NCBI GenBank assembly: GCA_027343785.1
Contig: DAHWKF010000108.1
Span: 1 to 29,369, forward strand
Length of the DNA: 29,369 bases
Source: Leptospirillum sp.
GTDB taxonomy: Bacteria > Nitrospirota > Leptospirillia > Leptospirillales > Leptospirillaceae
Direction of reading: 5' to 3'
Below are positions 7,301 through 15,246 of this stretch, piece after piece (position 1 is the stretch's first letter; every line of letters begins with the position of its first letter). Position numbers and translations under genes: made by a program. A model generated the notes under the pieces. That model did not search any database and was not told where the DNA came from. It saw nothing but the letters and a program-made list of their open reading frames with translations.

Positions 7301-8526
7301 CAGTACTCCCCGCCTCCCACCTGGTCCGAATACAATTTGAGCCTCAGCGCCTGGATCCGGATAAAACCGGTGGCATCGGCCTGGTTATAAAGTCCGCCGG
7401 CTTCGAACGTGGCCAGATCCTTGCGGTACAGGGAGTAAGGTGACCGTCTTCCCAGAACACGAATCCCCCCCTTGTAAAGCTGAAGGCGGACGTCGCCGGT
7501 CACACGTTCCTGGGTTTTCCGAAGCAGGGCGGATATGGCCTCCCTTTCCGGAGAGTACCAGAACCCGTTGTAAATCAGCGAGGCGAACTGGGGAACAAGT
7601 GTGGATTTCAGTTTCAACAGCTCCCTGTCCAGAGTCAGGGTTTCCAGAGCCCGGTGAGCCGCATACAGGAGCGTTCCGCCCGGGGTCTCGTAAACACCCC
7701 GGGACTTCATCCCCACGAATCGGCTTTCCACAAGATCGATCCGCCCGATGCCATACTCTCCTCCGACCTGGTTGGCCCGTTCCATCAAGGGAACCGGCTC
7801 CAGCAGGTCTCCGTTGATCGCGATGGGGACGCCTCTTTCAAAAGACACCGTCACTTCCGCCGGAAGGTCCGGGGAATCGACGGGATCTTTTGTCAGGGTA
7901 AAGATTTCGCGGGGAGGAGCAATCCACGGATCTTCCAGGATTCCCCCTTCATAACTGGTGTGAAACAGATTCCGGTCGATCGAATAGGGTTTTTCCAGTG
8001 TCGCCTGTATCGGGATTTCATGTTTGCGGGCATAGTTGATCAGTTCGCTCCTGGAAGACATATCCCACTCTCTCCAGGGCGCAATGATCTGGATTCGCGG
8101 ATCGAAATAGGCGTAGGCCATTTCAAAACGGACCTGATCATTGCCTTTACCGGTTGCCCCATGCGCCACAGCATCCGCGCCTTCTTGCCGGGCGATCTCC
8201 ATCTGGGCCTTGGCAATAAGAGGACGGGCAATCGATGTTCCCAGAAGGTATCCGTCTTCATAAACAGCCCCGCTCTGGATCATCGGAAACAGAAAATCCT
8301 TCACAAACTCTTCCCGCAGATCCCGGACATAGACTTTGGACGCTCCGGTCCGGAAAGCCTTGCGGGAAATCTCCTCCAGATCTTCCCCCTGCCCCAGATC
8401 AGCGCAATAGGCGATCACCTGGCACCCGTATTTTTCCTTGAGCCAAGTCATGATGACCGAAGTGTCCAGACCGCCCGAATAAGCGAGCACAACTTTGGCG
8501 GGAGCCGATCCTTTTTCCTGGGACAT
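7300..8526 (-). CDS. argG: Argininosuccinate synthase ArgG
   Basis: ArgG joins citrulline and aspartate with ATP to give argininosuccinate. The ATP-pyrophosphatase motif AYSGGLDTS is at residues 15-23, and GATGKGNDQVRFE follows in the middle of the protein. Length from the ATG at 8526 is 408 aa, usual for the type-1 enzyme. The frame is open further to a TTG at 8547, but the ATG at 8526 has an AAAGGA ribosome binding site 5 bases upstream and lies 2 bp after the argF stop. It sits between argF and argH, so the genes are in pathway order. Confidence 0.97.
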   Translation of the reverse strand: MSQEKGSAPAKVVLAYSGGLDTSVIMTWLKEKYGCQVIAYCADLGQGEDLEEISRKAFRTGASKVYVRDLREEFVKDFLFPMIQSGAVYEDGYLLGTSIARPLIAKAQMEIARQEGADAVAHGATGKGNDQVRFEMAYAYFDPRIQIIAPWREWDMSSRSELINYARKHEIPIQATLEKPYSIDRNLFHTSYEGGILEDPWIAPPREIFTLTKDPVDSPDLPAEVTVSFERGVPIAINGDLLEPVPLMERANQVGGEYGIGRIDLVESRFVGMKSRGVYETPGGTLLYAAHRALETLTLDRELLKLKSTLVPQFASLIYNGFWYSPEREAISALLRKTQERVTGDVRLQLYKGGIRVLGRRSPYSLYRKDLATFEAGGLYNQADATGFIRIQALRLKLYSDQVGGGEY

Positions 8527-8528
8527 GA

Positions 8529-9461
8529 TTATCCTTTCCCCTTGCAATAAAGCATAAGAGCTTTCTGGAGGTGAAGACGGTTTTCTGCCTGTTCGAAAAC
8601 CCTTGAGCGGGGGCCTTCAAGAATCTCTTCCGTGATTTCCTTTCCACGGTAAGCCGGCAGACAGTGGAGGACGATGGCATCCGGATCCGCAATCGACAGA
8701 ACCTCACGATTGATCTGGTATCCGAAAAAAGCCTGTTCCCGGATGGTGGATTCGGCTTCCTGCCCCATGCTGGTCCACACATCGGTATACAACACCCGGG
8801 CTTCTTTTGCTGCCTCCTTCGGGTCCGTCATCCATTCGACGGACCCACCCGTTTTCCGGGCCATCTCCTTGGACCACCGCAGGATTTCCGCCTCAGGGGC
8901 GTATCCGGATGGCGTCGATACGACCAGGTGAACGCCAAGCAAGGCTGCGGCTTCCATGAGGGAATGGGCCATATTGTTTCCATCGCCGATATAGGCCATG
9001 CGAATTCCCCTGACTTTTCCGGTCTCTTTAAGGACAAACGAAAAGTCCGACAGCGCCTGGCAAGGGTGATGGCCGTCCGTGAGGCCATTGATGACCGGAA
9101 TCCCCGATTTCTGGGCGAACCGTTCAATCCGGTCATGACCGAAAGTCCGGATTACGATCAGGTCCAGGTATCCGGACATGACCCGGGCCGTATCCTCGAT
9201 CGTCTCTCCACGGGACAGCTGGGAGTCGCCTCCCATGAAAACGGTGTCCCCTCCCATCTGATGAACGCCCGACTCAAAGGAGAGTCTTGTGCGCGTTGAT
9301 GCTTTCTCAAACAGAAGCCCCACCGTTTTTCTTGACAGTCGCTCGCCATAATCCTCCGGATCGCGACGCACTTTTTCGGTCAGTTCGAAGATGTCGAGGA
9401 TCTCCTGGGGTTCGAGATCGCTGACCTTAAGGAGGTGACGCACATGGGCTCGCCCCGTCAC
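8529..9461 (-). CDS. argF: Ornithine carbamoyltransferase ArgF
   Basis: ArgF transfers a carbamoyl group to ornithine to form citrulline. The carbamoyl-phosphate site STRTR is at 55-59 and HPCQALSD at 132-139. The ornithine-site segment DVWTSMGQE is at 227-235, and HCLPAYRG with the catalytic cysteine is at 266-273. Length (310 aa) is normal for an anabolic OTCase. The start is GTG at 9461, overlapping the argD stop as GTGA. It is followed after 2 bp by argG. Confidence 0.97.
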   Translation of the reverse strand: MTGRAHVRHLLKVSDLEPQEILDIFELTEKVRRDPEDYGERLSRKTVGLLFEKASTRTRLSFESGVHQMGGDTVFMGGDSQLSRGETIEDTARVMSGYLDLIVIRTFGHDRIERFAQKSGIPVINGLTDGHHPCQALSDFSFVLKETGKVRGIRMAYIGDGNNMAHSLMEAAALLGVHLVVSTPSGYAPEAEILRWSKEMARKTGGSVEWMTDPKEAAKEARVLYTDVWTSMGQEAESTIREQAFFGYQINREVLSIADPDAIVLHCLPAYRGKEITEEILEGPRSRVFEQAENRLHLQKALMLYCKGKG

Positions 9462-10702
9462 GTCCCAACCCCGGAAAGCGCAGAAAAGATCCTGTTGGCC
9501 ACCGACAGGAAATCGTCGGTCTCGTCATAACTCAAAGACAAGGGGGGAAGAAGACGAATCACCTCGTCGGCAGGTCCCGTGGCATTGACCAGAACACGCT
9601 CTTCCCTGAATCGGTCCTTGATTTCTTTCGCGCTGGCGTTCACGACGATTCCGATCATGAAACCCTTTCCACGCACCTCCCGTATCACTGAAGGATGTCT
9701 TCCCTTGAGCGCCATCAGGCCGTCCCAAAGATATGCGCTCATTGTCCTGACCCTCTCCGGAAGAAAGTCTTCCGAAAAGAGCGCACGCAAGAGAGCGGCT
9801 CCGGCGGCGCAAGCGACCGGGTTGCCTCCGAAAGTGGACCCGTGGGAACCCGGAGGCAAAAATTGCGACAGTCTGTCTGTCGTCAGAGTCGCACCCAGTG
9901 GAAGTCCACCCCCCAGCGCCTTTGAAGAAACCAGGATATCGGGAACAATTTCGTACTGTTCATAGGCGTACAGTGTCCCTGTGCGCCCCATTCCGGTCTG
10001 AATCTCGTCTAGAATCAGGAGGATGTCTTCCTCCCGGGTCCACTCCCGCAGTTTCTGCAAAAACTCCTTTTGGGCCGGAATGACACCGATTTCTCCCTGA
10101 ACAGGCTCAACAATGACTGCGACAGTACCTTGAGTCCGCGTGGCCCTCACCTTTTCAAAATCGTTGAACGGCGCGTACAGGAATCCGGGAGGCAAGGGCC
10201 CGAATCCCTCGCGGATCTTCGGCTGGCCCGTCAGGGTCATTGCTCCCAGCGTCCGTCCGTGAAAACTTCCTTCCATCGATATCATCTCAAAACGACCCGT
10301 CTGGGCACCATATCTGCGCGCCAGCTTGATGGCGGCCTCCACCGCTTCGGTACCCGAGTTGGAAAAAAATACGCGGTCGGCAAACGTTTTCTCTACGAGA
10401 ATTTCGGCAAAATCGACAACCGCCGGATTGTAATAAAGATTTGAGAGGTGAACCATCCGCTGGGCCTGTTTCTGGATGGCATGGGTGATTCCGGGGTGAC
10501 AATGCCCCAGAACATGGATCGCAATCCCCCCAAGAAAATCCAGGTAAGACACCCCCGCTGAGTCAAAAAGATAACTGCCCCGACCCTTTTCGAAAACCAG
10601 GGGTTCACGGGTGTAATTTCCCAAAAGGACCCGCGAACCCCTTTCCTCCCAATTGTCTTTTCTGGAGGAAAAAGACGTCTTTTGAAATTCAGGTGGTCTC
10701 AA
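9458..10702 (-). CDS. argD: Acetylornithine aminotransferase ArgD
   Basis: ArgD is a class-III PLP aminotransferase converting N-acetylglutamate semialdehyde to N-acetylornithine; the same enzyme often serves as succinyl-DAP aminotransferase in lysine synthesis, which would suit this operon. Motifs are GGIAIHVLGHCHP near 58-70, SGTEA at 116-120, FHGRTLGAM from 148, LDEIQTGMGRTG at 231-242, and the PLP Lys261 in VSSKALGGGLPLGA. The start is TTG at 10702, supported by an AGAGGA ribosome binding site 5 bases upstream. This overlaps the 3' end of the channel gene by 14 bp. Dual use in arginine and lysine pathways is an inference from family knowledge. Confidence 0.95.
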   Translation of the reverse strand: MRPPEFQKTSFSSRKDNWEERGSRVLLGNYTREPLVFEKGRGSYLFDSAGVSYLDFLGGIAIHVLGHCHPGITHAIQKQAQRMVHLSNLYYNPAVVDFAEILVEKTFADRVFFSNSGTEAVEAAIKLARRYGAQTGRFEMISMEGSFHGRTLGAMTLTGQPKIREGFGPLPPGFLYAPFNDFEKVRATRTQGTVAVIVEPVQGEIGVIPAQKEFLQKLREWTREEDILLILDEIQTGMGRTGTLYAYEQYEIVPDILVSSKALGGGLPLGATLTTDRLSQFLPPGSHGSTFGGNPVACAAGAALLRALFSEDFLPERVRTMSAYLWDGLMALKGRHPSVIREVRGKGFMIGIVVNASAKEIKDRFREERVLVNATGPADEVIRLLPPLSLSYDETDDFLSVANRIFSALSGVGT

Positions 10703-11732
10703 AGGATTCCTCTCCCATGTAACGGTTTGACGACATTCCCATCAGGTCCTTCACCCGGTTGATATCGTCCTGCGTTCCGATCACAACCATCTGATCCTGG
10801 GACTTGATCACTGTCTCAGCCACAGGAAGAATCAACCGCGCCGCACCCCTGGACTGGATCGCGATAATATGGAACTTGACCCCGAGATTCCGGGTGAAAT
10901 CCGATACCGTCAGACCATCAAATCTTGAGCTTTCCGGAATCGCGATTTCGTCGAAGACAAACCCGCCGACATCGGGGGAGACGACTCTGTCGAGAACATC
11001 CAGAATCGTTGGCTGAGTCAATGCGAGAAGCATCCGGTGACTCCCCAGAACGAATGGAGAAACCACCCGTGTGGCGCCCGCCTTGATCAGCTTGGATTCG
11101 GTCTTGGGATCGCTCGCGAGGGCTATAATGGAAAGTCCTGGGTTGTCAAGGCGAGAACTCATCGTAATATAGACGGAATCGGCAGCCCGAGAGGACGGAG
11201 TAACCAATAGGGAACGTGCCCTTTGAATACCCGCCTTTTTCAGCACCTCTTCGTCGGCGGCATTCCCCTCCACCGTCAGGTAACCTTTTTCTACCGCTTC
11301 CTTGGCAACCTGGGGATTCTCTTCGATCAGGACAAAAGGGATGGACTTTTCAACAAGACCCGGAACCACAAGGGAGCCGATCTTCCCGAATCCGCAGACG
11401 ATGACATGATCCTTGAGAGAACTTATTTTTCGATCCATTTTCCGGATTCCCAGAAGCCTGTAAGCATGACCTTCAAGAAACAGTTCACTCAGGGTGGCGA
11501 TCGCATAACCGACCGTCCCGACTCCTCCCACGATCAGGAAAATCGTAAAGAACTTTCCGGAACGGTCGAGCGGATGAACAGTCTGGTAACCGACCGTTGA
11601 AAGGGTAATGACCGTCATGAACAGGGAATCCACCAGATTCCAGCGTTCAATCTCCATATAGCCAAGCGTTCCGGCTGCCATGAGGCCCAGAAGAACAAGC
11701 ATGGCAACAAGAAGCCGCTGGGAGGAGGGCAT
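10689..11732 (-). CDS. Potassium channel protein with RCK (TrkA-N/TrkA-C) domains
   Basis: This 347-residue protein has the plan of MthK/Kch-type two-span channels: TM1 at about 8-26, a pore helix and filter at 35-51, TM2 at about 61-84, and a cytoplasmic RCK domain starting with VIVCGFGKIGSLV (110-122). A TrkA-C-like domain covers about residues 255-335. It probably conducts K+ and is gated by a ligand such as nucleotide or ion. The filter reads TVGYQT (46-51) instead of the common TVGYGD; TVGY is intact but the residues after it differ. It lies 7 bp after the MFS transporter gene and overlaps argD, so it heads the same string. Confidence 0.88.
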   Translation of the reverse strand: MPSSQRLLVAMLVLLGLMAAGTLGYMEIERWNLVDSLFMTVITLSTVGYQTVHPLDRSGKFFTIFLIVGGVGTVGYAIATLSELFLEGHAYRLLGIRKMDRKISSLKDHVIVCGFGKIGSLVVPGLVEKSIPFVLIEENPQVAKEAVEKGYLTVEGNAADEEVLKKAGIQRARSLLVTPSSRAADSVYITMSSRLDNPGLSIIALASDPKTESKLIKAGATRVVSPFVLGSHRMLLALTQPTILDVLDRVVSPDVGGFVFDEIAIPESSRFDGLTVSDFTRNLGVKFHIIAIQSRGAARLILPVAETVIKSQDQMVVIGTQDDINRVKDLMGMSSNRYMGEESFETT

Positions 11733-11739
11733 CAGGTAC

Positions 11740-13119
11740 CTAATGCGCCGGACTGTTGGCGATCAGACTTTCCAGTTTCCGGTCGAGATCTTCGGAAGAA
11801 AGGTCCGTTTTGAGATACTTGACCCACAGGGTTTTCGTCTTCTCGAGATAACGGCAGTCGATGACGCCTGTCATCGCGCCGACCTGACGGCAGATCGGAG
11901 AAGGATCGCTGACATCCGTTCCCAGTTCCCTTTCGAAGATCTGAAGGTGATTGGGATCTGTCAGCGCCAGGCTGACAAGAAACCACACAACGGATAAAAT
12001 CAGAAGACCACCAAAAAGAACCTTGTCTGAAATCGAAACAAGGTATCCTCCCGCACTTCCCCCGACAAATGCTCCCAAAAACTGGCTCATATTAAATACT
12101 CCGGAGGAGGTTCCGCGGGTCTTGGTACGGACAAAACGGGTCATGATGGATGGCATCAGGGGCTCAAGAAGATTGAACCCGATAAAGAAAATGGTCAGTC
12201 CTGCCACGAGCCCTATCTCGGTCTTGTACCCCAGCAGAAAGACGAGAAAGCTGAGAACGATCAAAAGGATCGAAAACAGGAACATCTGTTTCAGTTTTTT
12301 TTTCTTTTCCGCGTAGATCATCCCCGGCACCATCAGGACAAGGCCCGAAAGGATCACGGGAAGATACACATGCCACATGGATTTTTGGGGAATGTAGGAC
12401 GACAGGAGAATGGGAAAACTCACAAATACTGCCGTCAGGGAGGCATGCGTGACAAAGACGGAAAGATCCATCCGGAGGAGCGACGGAACCCGCAGGACGT
12501 AGCCCAATTGATCCAGCGAAAGCTCCATCTCGTTTTTCTGAACAGCGCCGTGGGGGTTGGGAACAACAAAGAAAAGGATCAGGATCGACAGGACCGCCAG
12601 GACAGCGGTAGCCCAGAAGAGAACCGACACATCCCACCGGGAACCGACGATCGGACCGATAATCATTCCCAGGGCAAAGGCGAGTCCGATCGACATGCCG
12701 ATACCCGCCATGGCACGGGTCCTGACCTCTTCGCGGGTCAGGTCCGCCATCAATGCGATAATTACCGACGCCACAGCTCCGGCCCCCTGGAGGAGCCGCC
12801 CAAGAAAAAGCCCCTCGACGGACTGGGCTTCGGCAGCCACAACCGACCCCAGGGCAAAAATGACCAAACCCATCGCGATGACAGGTTTGCGTCCAAACTT
12901 GTCCGAAAGCATGCCAAACGGAACCTGGAACAATGCCTGGGTGAGTCCATATCCGCCCAAAGCCAGTCCAAGCCAGAAAGGATCGGCCCCCGGCATTTTG
13001 CGGGCATACAGACTGATTACCGGGAGTACGATAAAAAGGCCAAACATTCTGATGGAGAAGATGAGGCTCAGGCTGGCCAGCGTCTTCTTCTCTATAGGCG
13101 TCAAATCATCCTTTTCCAT
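11740..13119 (-). CDS. MFS transporter, YajR-like, with C-terminal ferredoxin-like (YAM) domain
   Basis: This is a 12-span major facilitator protein of 459 aa. The N-terminal half shows the MFS motif A as GMLSDKFGRKP between TM2 and TM3 and the motif GRLLQGAGA. The last 70 or so residues are soluble and contain GVIDCRYLEKTKTLWVKYL, resembling the ferredoxin-fold YAM domain attached to E. coli YajR. Transport substrate and direction are unknown; export by proton antiport is the usual assumption. The frame is open to 13173, but the ATG at 13119 has a GGAAGGG ribosome binding site and begins MEKDDLTPIEKK. It is the first gene of the arg/dap string and 7 bp before the K+ channel. Confidence 0.87.
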   Translation of the reverse strand: MEKDDLTPIEKKTLASLSLIFSIRMFGLFIVLPVISLYARKMPGADPFWLGLALGGYGLTQALFQVPFGMLSDKFGRKPVIAMGLVIFALGSVVAAEAQSVEGLFLGRLLQGAGAVASVIIALMADLTREEVRTRAMAGIGMSIGLAFALGMIIGPIVGSRWDVSVLFWATAVLAVLSILILFFVVPNPHGAVQKNEMELSLDQLGYVLRVPSLLRMDLSVFVTHASLTAVFVSFPILLSSYIPQKSMWHVYLPVILSGLVLMVPGMIYAEKKKKLKQMFLFSILLIVLSFLVFLLGYKTEIGLVAGLTIFFIGFNLLEPLMPSIMTRFVRTKTRGTSSGVFNMSQFLGAFVGGSAGGYLVSISDKVLFGGLLILSVVWFLVSLALTDPNHLQIFERELGTDVSDPSPICRQVGAMTGVIDCRYLEKTKTLWVKYLKTDLSSEDLDRKLESLIANSPAH

Positions 13120-13260
13120 GAATACCCTTCCAGAAACAACACTGGCTTCTCTTGTAACAACCTTAAGATTCATGAACAGATAAAGGAAATCCGGAAGTTT
13201 TCAGTCCGCAGGCAGGAACGCTCTGTCAGTCACAACAAAGCGCCAGAAAACAGGGACAAC

Positions 13261-13449
13261 CTAAGGATTCTTTCCCCTGTCCTGCTGGACAGCCGGAAGA
13301 ACCGTATGGGCCTTGAATGTATCATGTCCGAAAACACCCCACAACATGGAAAACAGGAGAAGGACAAAGAGAAAAACCGCCCCTGACAGAATAAAAAACA
13401 CCGCCTTCGAGTCGGCCCACATCTTCCGGATTTCCCCGGGAAAAGACAT
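13261..13449 (-). CDS. Small single-span membrane protein (62 aa), unknown
   Basis: Starting at the ATG at 13449, this 62-residue protein has a short charged N-terminus (MSFPGEIRKMWADSK), one strong hydrophobic helix of about 24 residues rich in Phe and Leu, and a polar C-terminal tail. The upstream GGAGG is close to the ATG (about 2-3 bases), with a second purine run further up. The gene lies 35 bp after the 38-residue membrane protein and 141 bp before the MFS start. I cannot assign a function. Small accessory subunits of respiratory oxidases look like this, but no oxidase genes are nearby. Confidence 0.6.
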   Translation of the reverse strand: MSFPGEIRKMWADSKAVFFILSGAVFLFVLLLFSMLWGVFGHDTFKAHTVLPAVQQDRGKNP

Positions 13450-13484
13450 ACCCTCCTGAACCCTTCTCCTGCAAGAACCTCTTC

Positions 13485-13601
13485 TTACTTGTTGTGATAG
13501 ATGGCGCTGATCACCATGAACCACCCGGATACAATCAATGTTCCGACTCCAAGAAGAAGCGCCCACTGAAAAATTCCATAATTTCCCACTGTCAAGATCA
13601 T
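13485..13601 (-). CDS. Very small membrane protein (38 aa), unknown
   Basis: The minus strand encodes a 38-residue protein starting at the ATG at 13601-13599. It has a near-ideal ribosome binding site, AGGAGG, 5 bases upstream. The sequence is a single hydrophobic helix (residues about 9-34) ending in a short polar tail HNK; there is no signal cleavage site. Strength of the translation signal and the clean pairing with the next small membrane gene argue that it is real. Function is unknown. Proteins of this size often stabilise larger membrane complexes, which is only an analogy here. Confidence 0.65.
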   Translation of the reverse strand: MILTVGNYGIFQWALLLGVGTLIVSGWFMVISAIYHNK

Positions 13602-13751
13602 TTCTGCCTCCTGTCCGTTCCCGTTCGAATGATGTTACAACCCTGCACTTTCACGGCCCCGGGCCCTAAGATTAAGAATCTATGAAGACAACAAGCACCC
13701 GGATACCCATGAAACTGATCAGCCTGTTCCGCCGGTCAGACCTCCACCGTC

Positions 13752-13780
13752 ACTATAACGGTTCAAGGCCCGGTTCACAA
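13752..13780 (-). promoter_or_regulatory. Candidate sigma-70 promoter for the small membrane-protein pair
   Basis: On the minus strand, TTGTGA (13780-13775) and TATAGT (13757-13752) are separated by exactly 17 bases. The -10 matches 5 of 6 and the -35 matches 4 of 6 consensus positions. Transcription would start near 13745, leaving about 140 nt of leader before the 38-aa gene. That leader contains the GC-rich palindrome GGCCCCGGGCC. The rest of the 275-bp gap 13602-13876 shows no convincing gene or terminator. Confidence 0.45.
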
Positions 13781-13876
13781 GAGGATTTCCAGTCCAGCGG
13801 AAACCATAATGAACACCTCCCGTGAAAAGCAGTCAAATCCTATCACAGAGTTTGGGCTTTGAAAATCCTGAACCTT

Positions 13877-14740
13877 TCAGACAAGCAGATGTCGCTCAAA
13901 CCATAATCCGCATGCCACAACCAATCCGATCCAGACATGCCCCTTGAAACAGGATAAAGCTCTCTGGGGAGAAAGTCCTTTTTTAATCTCCCATGACTGG
14001 CGGACCATAAACAACAGAAAGAGCCCGACCGCCCAGGGGTAATATTCCTTGAGCCCAAGATCCAAGCCGGCTGCCCATAGAAAACAGGATGAAGAGGTGC
14101 CAAAAAGGAGAAAGGCGATCCACAGCCTGTCCCCAAAAGTGACGGCTCCGGATCGCACACCTGCCAGAATATCATCTTCCTTGTCGGCGATCGCATAGAC
14201 GAGGTCATAGGCCGTGGCCCAGAAAAGCCCTCCGAACGCGATCATGAACGCCGGCCAGGACAGGGATCCCCTTCCCTCCGACCACGCCATGAGAGGAGCG
14301 GTCATGCCAAAGGGAATCCCCATAAACAGCTGGGGGAGGGGCATGAATCGCTTCATCAGGGGATAGACCATTGTTGAAGCAAATCCGGCAATGGCCACCC
14401 ATCTTGTCAGGGGGGTCAAGAAAACGAGAAGGGAAGCGGCCATCAAGGAAAGAACCAGGAAAACCGTCCAGGCTGCCCGAAGGCTGATGCGACCTGAAGG
14501 CAAGGGCCTGTTGCGGGTACGGGAAACCTGTCGGTCAAATCCCCTGTCGAGAATATCATTGATCACGCAGCCGGCGGAGCGCATCAGAAACGCTCCCGCC
14601 GCAAACAGGAGCACCATTGATGCTGGCGGTCTCCCGTTCCATGCCGCCAGCAATCCCCACAAGGCCGGCACAAACAGGAGAAACGTTCCGACCGGACGTC
14701 GGAAACGGATAAGGTCGAGAATGGCCTGAAGGGTTCTCAT
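13877..14740 (-). CDS. ubiA: 4-hydroxybenzoate polyprenyltransferase UbiA
   Basis: UbiA attaches a polyprenyl chain to 4-hydroxybenzoate in the membrane, the second committed step of ubiquinone-type quinone synthesis. The protein (287 aa, about 8-9 spans) has the first aspartate-rich motif NDILDRGFD at 61-69 and RPLPSG at 78-83. The second aspartate motif is YAIADKEDD, about 180 residues in. The ATG at 14740 overlaps the stop of the chorismate-lyase gene by 4 bp, and that enzyme would make its aromatic substrate, which strengthens the assignment over other UbiA-family prenyltransferases. Confidence 0.93.
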   Translation of the reverse strand: MRTLQAILDLIRFRRPVGTFLLFVPALWGLLAAWNGRPPASMVLLFAAGAFLMRSAGCVINDILDRGFDRQVSRTRNRPLPSGRISLRAAWTVFLVLSLMAASLLVFLTPLTRWVAIAGFASTMVYPLMKRFMPLPQLFMGIPFGMTAPLMAWSEGRGSLSWPAFMIAFGGLFWATAYDLVYAIADKEDDILAGVRSGAVTFGDRLWIAFLLFGTSSSCFLWAAGLDLGLKEYYPWAVGLFLLFMVRQSWEIKKGLSPQRALSCFKGHVWIGLVVACGLWFERHLLV

Positions 14741-15246
14741 GGCATTTTCACACCCTCAAGGATGGAAACCAGTGGAGGAAGGATCCATTCGCGAATGGTC
14801 AGACGGGGGGAGGGCGTAGCGACCAGATCGTAGATCCGGCTCCACAAAACCATCTTTTCCCATCGCACGTCCAACCCCGGACAACCTGTCCCTCTGGAGG
14901 AAAGGATCGTCAGCCCTTCCCGAACCAGTGGACCTCTTTTTCTCGACAGGGCGGGGCCGATAGGGCGTGAATCCGAAAGGATTTCCCGGTCTTCCGTCGA
15001 AAATGGGGAAGAGATCCTTGTCAATGCCTGGACAACCGGCCCCACATCCGGCAAGCAAAGGAAAACAAGCCGTTCTTCAGGCGAGGGCGGCGGAAGCATC
15101 TCGACAGAAACCGGACCGCACCCCAAAAATTCCAGCGCCCGTGTCAGGGAGCCGTCAATTCCAAAAAGGAATCGGAGACCGGGAGGAATATCCCGAAGGG
15201 AATTCCACCCGTTTTCCCCTTCCCGGTAAATAACATTTTCCGACAC
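14737..15246 (-). CDS. ubiC: Chorismate lyase (UbiC-like)
   Basis: This 169-residue protein is a divergent match to UbiC, which removes pyruvate from chorismate to give 4-hydroxybenzoate. Shared features by eye are the LxxxDGSLTRALEFLG...VSVEML segment near 27-50 (UbiC: LEDSMTKRFEQQG..VSVTMI), PIGPAL near 95-100, and a C-terminal block with LWSRIYDL followed by LTIREWILPP, whose Glu corresponds to the essential glutamate of TELFLP. Length is near the usual 165. It starts with GTG immediately after the radical SAM stop (no gap) and overlaps ubiA. Similarity is low overall, so the name leans on the neighbours. Confidence 0.78.
   Translation of the reverse strand: MSENVIYREGENGWNSLRDIPPGLRFLFGIDGSLTRALEFLGCGPVSVEMLPPPSPEERLVFLCLPDVGPVVQALTRISSPFSTEDREILSDSRPIGPALSRKRGPLVREGLTILSSRGTGCPGLDVRWEKMVLWSRIYDLVATPSPRLTIREWILPPLVSILEGVKMP

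Noticed and set aside
12370..13386. 338-codon plus-strand open frame opposite the MFS gene
   Set aside because: The translation is polar and Arg/Gln/Lys-rich with no motif; the minus-strand product is a clear 12-span transporter.
13682..13825. 47-codon plus-strand ORF in the 275-bp gap
   Set aside because: No ribosome binding site, no signal or domain, and it lies opposite the leader of the small membrane-protein unit.
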